Positions 60,450-64,000 of a stretch of DNA of 64,000 bases are shown here, piece after piece. Position 1 is the stretch's first letter, and each line of letters starts with the position of its first letter. A program made the position numbers and the translations under genes. The notes under the pieces were generated by a model, which was given only the letters and a program-made list of their open reading frames with translations, did not search any database and was not told where the DNA came from. Origin of the DNA: CAKAHY01 sp963522175 (GTDB taxonomy: Bacteria > Bacillota > Clostridia > Lachnospirales > Lachnospiraceae); NCBI GenBank assembly GCA_963522175.1, contig CAUQXC010000007.1, positions 85,093-149,092 on the forward strand, given 5' to 3'.

Positions 60450-62900
60450 ATGGAAGCTAATGTTTTCGATAAAGTAAATGAAATAGACTTAAAGAAAACT
60501 ATGGAAAAATCTTATATAGATTATGCGATGAGTGTAATAGCATCAAGAGCTTTGCCGGATATAAGGGACGGTTTAAAGCCTGTTCAAAGAAGAGTTTTAT
60601 ATTCTATGATAGAACTTAATAACGGACCGGACAAACCTCACAGAAAATGTGCCCGTATAGTAGGTGATACTATGGGTAAGTATCATCCGCACGGTGACTC
60701 ATCCATATACGGTGCTTTAGTAAATATGGCACAGGAATGGTCTATGAGATATCCTCTTGTTGACGGACACGGAAATTTCGGTTCCATTGACGGAGACGGT
60801 GCGGCGGCTATGAGATATACGGAGGCAAGACTCAGTAAAATTGCTATGGAAATGCTTTCGGATATCAATAAGGATACCGTTGATTTTATACCTAACTTTG
60901 ACGATACCGAAAAAGAACCTATGGTGCTGCCTTCAAGATTTCCTAATCTTCTCGCAAACGGAACAACCGGTATAGCGGTGGGAATGGCAACCAACATACC
61001 GCCGCATAATTTAAGAGAGCTTATAGATGCCGTAAATAAAATTATTGAAAACAGAATGGAAGCTAAGGAAACATATATAGATGAAATTCTGGAAATAATA
61101 AAAGGACCGGACTTTCCTACAGGTGCAAATATCTTAGGAAAATCGGGAATAAATGAGGCATACAGGACAGGAAAAGGAAAAATAAAAGTAAGAGCCGTGG
61201 CTGATATAGAGGCTATGCCTAATTCAAAAACAAGAATAGTAATAACGGAATTACCTTATCTTGTAAATAAGGCAAGACTTATAGAAAAAATAGCGGAGCT
61301 TGTAAATGATAAAAAAATAGACGGGATAGTAGAACTTCGAGACGAATCAAACCGTGAAGGAATGAGGATTGTTATTGAGCTTAGAAGGGATGTTAATGCA
61401 AATGTTATTCTCAACAGACTTTATAAGCATACTCAGCTTCAGGAAACATTCGGTGTAAATATGCTTTCCTTGGTAAATAATGAGCCTAAGACACTTAACA
61501 TACTTGAAATGTTGAAGCATTATTTGGAGCATCAGGAAGAAGTAATAACAAGGAGAACTAAGTACGATCTCAACAAAGCTAAGGAAAGAGCTCATATTTT
61601 AGAGGGACTTTTAAAGGCTCTCGACAGTATAGATGAAGTAATAAAAATTATAAGAGCCAGTGCCAATATTGCCGTGGCGAAAGAAGAACTTATAAAAAGA
61701 TTCGGATTCAGCGATGCTCAGGCTCAGGCGATAGTCGATATGAGACTGCGTGCTCTGACAGGTTTGGAAAGAGACAGGCTCTTATCCGAGTTTAATGAAT
61801 TGCAGGAAAAAATAAAATATTACATATCCATATTGGAAGATGAAAATATGCTTTTATCTGTAATAAGAGATGAAATTAATATTATAAAAGATAAGTACGG
61901 AGATGACAGAAGAACCGGCTTCACGCATGATGAAGATATAGATGATGAGGATTTGATACCTAATGAAGATACGGTTATCGCTTTTACGAATCTCGGTTAT
62001 ATAAAGAGAATGAGTCCGGATAATTTCAGGGCACAAAACAGAGGCGGAAAAGGCATAAAGGGTATGCAAACCATAGAGGATGACTTTATAGCCGATATTA
62101 TAATGACTCATACTCATAATTTTATCTGCTTCTTTACAAATAAAGGAAGAGTATTCAGGATAAAAGGCTATAAGATACCTGATGCAAGCAGAACTTCAAG
62201 AGGTGTCGCTATAGTTAATTTATTGCAACTGCTTCCTGATGAAAAGATAAGTGCAATCATACCTAATGAGGATAATTCCGAAGATAAGTACCTGTTAATG
62301 ACGACAAAGCAGGGAATGATTAAAAAGACTTCTCTCAAAGAGTTCGAGAAAATAAGAAAAACGGGTCTTATAGCAATATCCTTAAAGGAAACGGATGAAC
62401 TCATAGAGGTTAAGAGTACAGACGGAAACAGTGACCTACTATTGGTTTCAAAAAAGGGAATGTGTGTGCGCATACATGAAAAAGATGTAAGAGAAACCGG
62501 AAGAAATTCAATGGGAGTAATAGCTATGAGGCTCTCGAATGATGATGAAATAATAGGTATGCAGCTTTGTCTCCAAGGAAAATATCTTTTGACCGTATCC
62601 GAATACGGAATGGGAAAAAGAACAGCTGTCAGCGAGTTTAAGGTACAAAAAAGAGCCGGAAAAGGTATAATTTGTTATAAGGTTACCGAAAAAACCGGAA
62701 ATCTTGTAGGAGCCAAGCTTGTCAATGACAACAGAGAAGTATTTATAATAACAAATAAAGGAATACTTATAAGGATAGAAACGGACAGCATATCCGTTAT
62801 AAGCAGAAACACCTCGGGTGTAAAGCTTATAGATATAGGTAAAGATGATGATATAAGAGTTGCAAGTATTGCAAAGGTAAGAGAAACAAAGGATAACTAG
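60450..62900 (+). CDS. gyrA: DNA gyrase subunit A
   Basis: Breakage-rejoining subunit of gyrase, 816 residues. Catalytic Y123 is in AAAMRYTEARLSKIA. The quinolone region reads GKYHPHGDSSIYGALV: S84 is the usual serine, but the next key position (E. coli D87) is G88 here instead of an acidic residue. The C-terminal beta-pinwheel has the GyrA box QNRGGKG. The terminator-like hairpin at 62906-62935 follows. GyrA rather than ParC is supported by the GyrA box and by gyrB. Confidence 0.97.
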   Translation: MEANVFDKVNEIDLKKTMEKSYIDYAMSVIASRALPDIRDGLKPVQRRVLYSMIELNNGPDKPHRKCARIVGDTMGKYHPHGDSSIYGALVNMAQEWSMRYPLVDGHGNFGSIDGDGAAAMRYTEARLSKIAMEMLSDINKDTVDFIPNFDDTEKEPMVLPSRFPNLLANGTTGIAVGMATNIPPHNLRELIDAVNKIIENRMEAKETYIDEILEIIKGPDFPTGANILGKSGINEAYRTGKGKIKVRAVADIEAMPNSKTRIVITELPYLVNKARLIEKIAELVNDKKIDGIVELRDESNREGMRIVIELRRDVNANVILNRLYKHTQLQETFGVNMLSLVNNEPKTLNILEMLKHYLEHQEEVITRRTKYDLNKAKERAHILEGLLKALDSIDEVIKIIRASANIAVAKEELIKRFGFSDAQAQAIVDMRLRALTGLERDRLLSEFNELQEKIKYYISILEDENMLLSVIRDEINIIKDKYGDDRRTGFTHDEDIDDEDLIPNEDTVIAFTNLGYIKRMSPDNFRAQNRGGKGIKGMQTIEDDFIADIIMTHTHNFICFFTNKGRVFRIKGYKIPDASRTSRGVAIVNLLQLLPDEKISAIIPNEDNSEDKYLLMTTKQGMIKKTSLKEFEKIRKTGLIAISLKETDELIEVKSTDGNSDLLLVSKKGMCVRIHEKDVRETGRNSMGVIAMRLSNDDEIIGMQLCLQGKYLLTVSEYGMGKRTAVSEFKVQKRAGKGIICYKVTEKTGNLVGAKLVNDNREVFIITNKGILIRIETDSISVISRNTSGVKLIDIGKDDDIRVASIAKVRETKDN

Positions 62901-62905
62901 GACAG

Positions 62906-62935
62906 TAAAGGCAGTAGATAAGTCTATTGCCTTTA
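62906..62935 (+). terminator. Terminator after gyrA
   Basis: Arms TAAAGGCAGTAGA (62906-62918) and TCTATTGCCTTTA (62923-62935), one wobble, loop of 4, then TTGTG. Moderately strong; the plsC gene begins shortly after. Confidence 0.65.
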
Positions 62936-62955
62936 TTGTGTGGAAAGAAGGACAA

Positions 62956-63675
62956 ATGAATTGGCTCAGGCTGATAATAATGATATTTGGAAATATATTT
63001 CATATTCCTCATATAATTTATAAAATGAATAAATTTTGCCGTAATGAAGAAAAATACAGTCAAAATGAGAAATATTCTCTTTTAAGGAATATAGCCGTAA
63101 AAGCGAATAAAATGGGAAGAGTTAAGGTACATGTGAGCGGAAGCGAAAATTTACCGAAAGAAGACGGATATTTAATATGTCCGAATCATCAAGGTTATTA
63201 TGATACTTTGGCGATTATAGAAGCACATGAAAGACCCTTCGGAATAGTTATAAAAAAGGAATATGCAGGTATAATTTTGGTAAAACAGGTAATAAAGCTC
63301 GTAAGAGGAATAGCCATAGACAGAAGTGATATAAAAGCTTCAATGGAAGTTATAAAAAAAGTAAATCAAGAATTGAAAAACGGATATAATTTTTTGATTT
63401 TTCCGGAAGGTACAAGATCCCATGAAGGAAACAAGCTTCTGGAAATGAAAGCGGGGGCTTTCAAGTCGGCAACAATGTCCGGGGCAAGTATAGTGCCGGT
63501 TGCAATAACCGATTGTTATAAGCCTTTTGATGAGAAGGGTTTAAAAAAGGTAGATGTAAGTGTTAATTTTTTACCGGTGATCGACAGTGATGAATATAAA
63601 AATATGAAAACAGTTGAAATAGCCGCCATGGTAAAAGACAGAATACAGGAATATATAGATAAAAAAACTAAGTAA
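62956..63675 (+). CDS. plsC: 1-acyl-sn-glycerol-3-phosphate acyltransferase (PlsC family)
   Basis: Makes phosphatidic acid from lysophosphatidic acid and an acyl donor. The 239-residue protein has one N-terminal hydrophobic segment, the NHQGYYD (HX4D) catalytic motif in ICPNHQGYYDT, and the FPEGTRS substrate motif. The ATG at 62956 follows AAGAAGG; an earlier GTG at 62938 is less likely. It lies at the end of the gyrase run, separated by a terminator. Other acyltransferases of the family cannot be excluded. Confidence 0.88.
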   Translation: MNWLRLIIMIFGNIFHIPHIIYKMNKFCRNEEKYSQNEKYSLLRNIAVKANKMGRVKVHVSGSENLPKEDGYLICPNHQGYYDTLAIIEAHERPFGIVIKKEYAGIILVKQVIKLVRGIAIDRSDIKASMEVIKKVNQELKNGYNFLIFPEGTRSHEGNKLLEMKAGAFKSATMSGASIVPVAITDCYKPFDEKGLKKVDVSVNFLPVIDSDEYKNMKTVEIAAMVKDRIQEYIDKKTK

Positions 63676-63727
63676 ATTACAAGATGTAGTGGCCTTCGAA
63701 AAATTAAAAAATAATGCAAAAACAAGG

Positions 63728-63757
63728 TTGACAATACATAAGAACATCCTGTATAAT
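63728..63757 (+). promoter_or_regulatory. Promoter of tRNA-Ser
   Basis: -35 TTGACA (63728-63733), 18-bp spacer, -10 TATAAT (63752-63757), 24 nt upstream of the tRNA. Confidence 0.7.
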
Positions 63758-63781
63758 ACGTAAAGTCTCAAAAAGACAGTT

Positions 63782-63869
63782 GGAGAAATACTCAAGAGGC
63801 CGAAGAGGCGCCCCTGCTAAGGGTGTAGGTCGGGCAACCGGCGCGAGGGTTCAAATCCCTCTTTCTCCG
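63782..63869 (+). tRNA. tRNA-Ser (anticodon GCU)
   Basis: Long variable-arm tRNA: acceptor GGAGAAA/TTTCTCC, anticodon loop CTGCTAA (anticodon GCU, codons AGC/AGU), class II variable arm with GGTCGGGCAACCGGC, T-arm GAGGG/CCCTC with loop TTCAAAT, discriminator G. CCA is not encoded. Confidence 0.96.
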
Positions 63870-63912
63870 TTAGTTACTTGAAAGTATTTGAAAGAAAAAA
63901 AATAAAAAAAGC

Positions 63913-63941
63913 TTGACAGTAACTTAGTCGTATGATAGACT
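63913..63941 (+). promoter_or_regulatory. Strong promoter and leader of a probable rRNA operon
   Basis: -35 TTGACA (63913-63918), 17-bp spacer and extended -10 TGATAGACT (hexamer 63936-63941). Downstream the text AACCTTGAAAATTGAA (about 63979-63994) resembles the leader found upstream of 16S rRNA in clostridia. The rRNA genes themselves are outside the window. Confidence 0.55.
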
Positions 63942-64000
63942 ATACGAGTTGCTCTTGAGGGGCAATAAAACAAAAGAACCTTGAAAATTGAAGATTAAAC

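Noticed and set aside
1..64000. CRISPR arrays, prophage, insertion sequences
   Set aside because: I saw no regularly spaced repeats, no cas genes, no phage structural genes and no transposase frames.

Overview
The window is a 64 kb piece of a low-GC Gram-positive (Firmicutes) chromosome that spans the replication origin. Gene content and order (rpmH-rnpA-yidD-yidC-khpB-mnmE-mnmG-rsmG-parA-parB on one side of oriC, dnaA-dnaN-yaaA-recF-gyrB-gyrA on the other, hup-rqcP-divIC-tilS-hpt-ftsH, glgC-glgD, DUF3881, DUF4446, DUF6106-like genes) point to an anaerobic clostridial lineage, most like Lachnospiraceae. This is an inference from protein families; I do not name a genus. Several sporulation genes normally found in these clusters (yabP, yabQ, spoIIE) are missing, so a non-sporing lineage is likely.

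Layout. 1-3.5 kb: end of gpmA, a solitary MsmK-type sugar ABC ATPase, a PucR-type regulator and a small membrane protein. 3.5-5.6 kb: a GH13 cyclomaltodextrinase/neopullulanase-like enzyme. 5.6-14.4 kb, minus strand: ftsH, hpt, tilS, divIC, rqcP, hup, mfd and pth. 14.4-18.9 kb: a sucrose locus (GH32 hydrolase, PTS EIIBCA, LacI-type repressor) with a cre-like operator. 19-21.8 kb: glgC-glgD-spoVG. 22-36.3 kb, plus strand: asnS, yhaO-yhaN, lrgAB, a FabT-like regulator with two lipoproteins, metG-traX-tatD-rsmA and an NlpC/P60 cell-wall hydrolase. 36.4-42.2 kb: tRNA-Arg beside a decayed HTH fragment, DUF3881, a large PLD-helicase-DUF3427 protein (SauUSI-like type IV restriction candidate) and gdhA. 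42.4-54.2 kb: bioY with a BirA operator, then the minus-strand origin-proximal block with two parS sites. 54.2-54.5 kb: oriC with about seven DnaA-box-like 9-mers. 54.5-63.7 kb, plus strand: dnaA through gyrA and a plsC-type acyltransferase. 63.8-64 kb: tRNA-Ser and the promoter/leader of what is probably an rRNA operon lying beyond the edge.

How it works together. The core is replication and segregation (DnaA, DnaN, RecF, gyrase, ParA/ParB with parS), translation and tRNA modification (MnmE/G, TilS, RsmG, RsmA, AsnRS, MetRS, Pth, RqcP), and membrane/protein quality control (YidC, YidD, FtsH). The metabolic genes concern storage and use of glucans and sucrose (GlgC/D, GH13, scr genes, MsmK), plus ammonia assimilation (GdhA), biotin uptake (BioY) and a predicted pantothenate uptake protein (PanT).

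I found no prophage, CRISPR array, insertion sequence or multi-gene defence island. The most notable items are the SauUSI-like protein, a 48-bp perfect palindrome that combines a parS site with a two-way terminator, an alpha/beta-hydrolase-fold protein lacking its catalytic residues between the two parS sites, a hairpin at the 5' end of the gdhA transcript, and terminators where sporulation genes have been lost.
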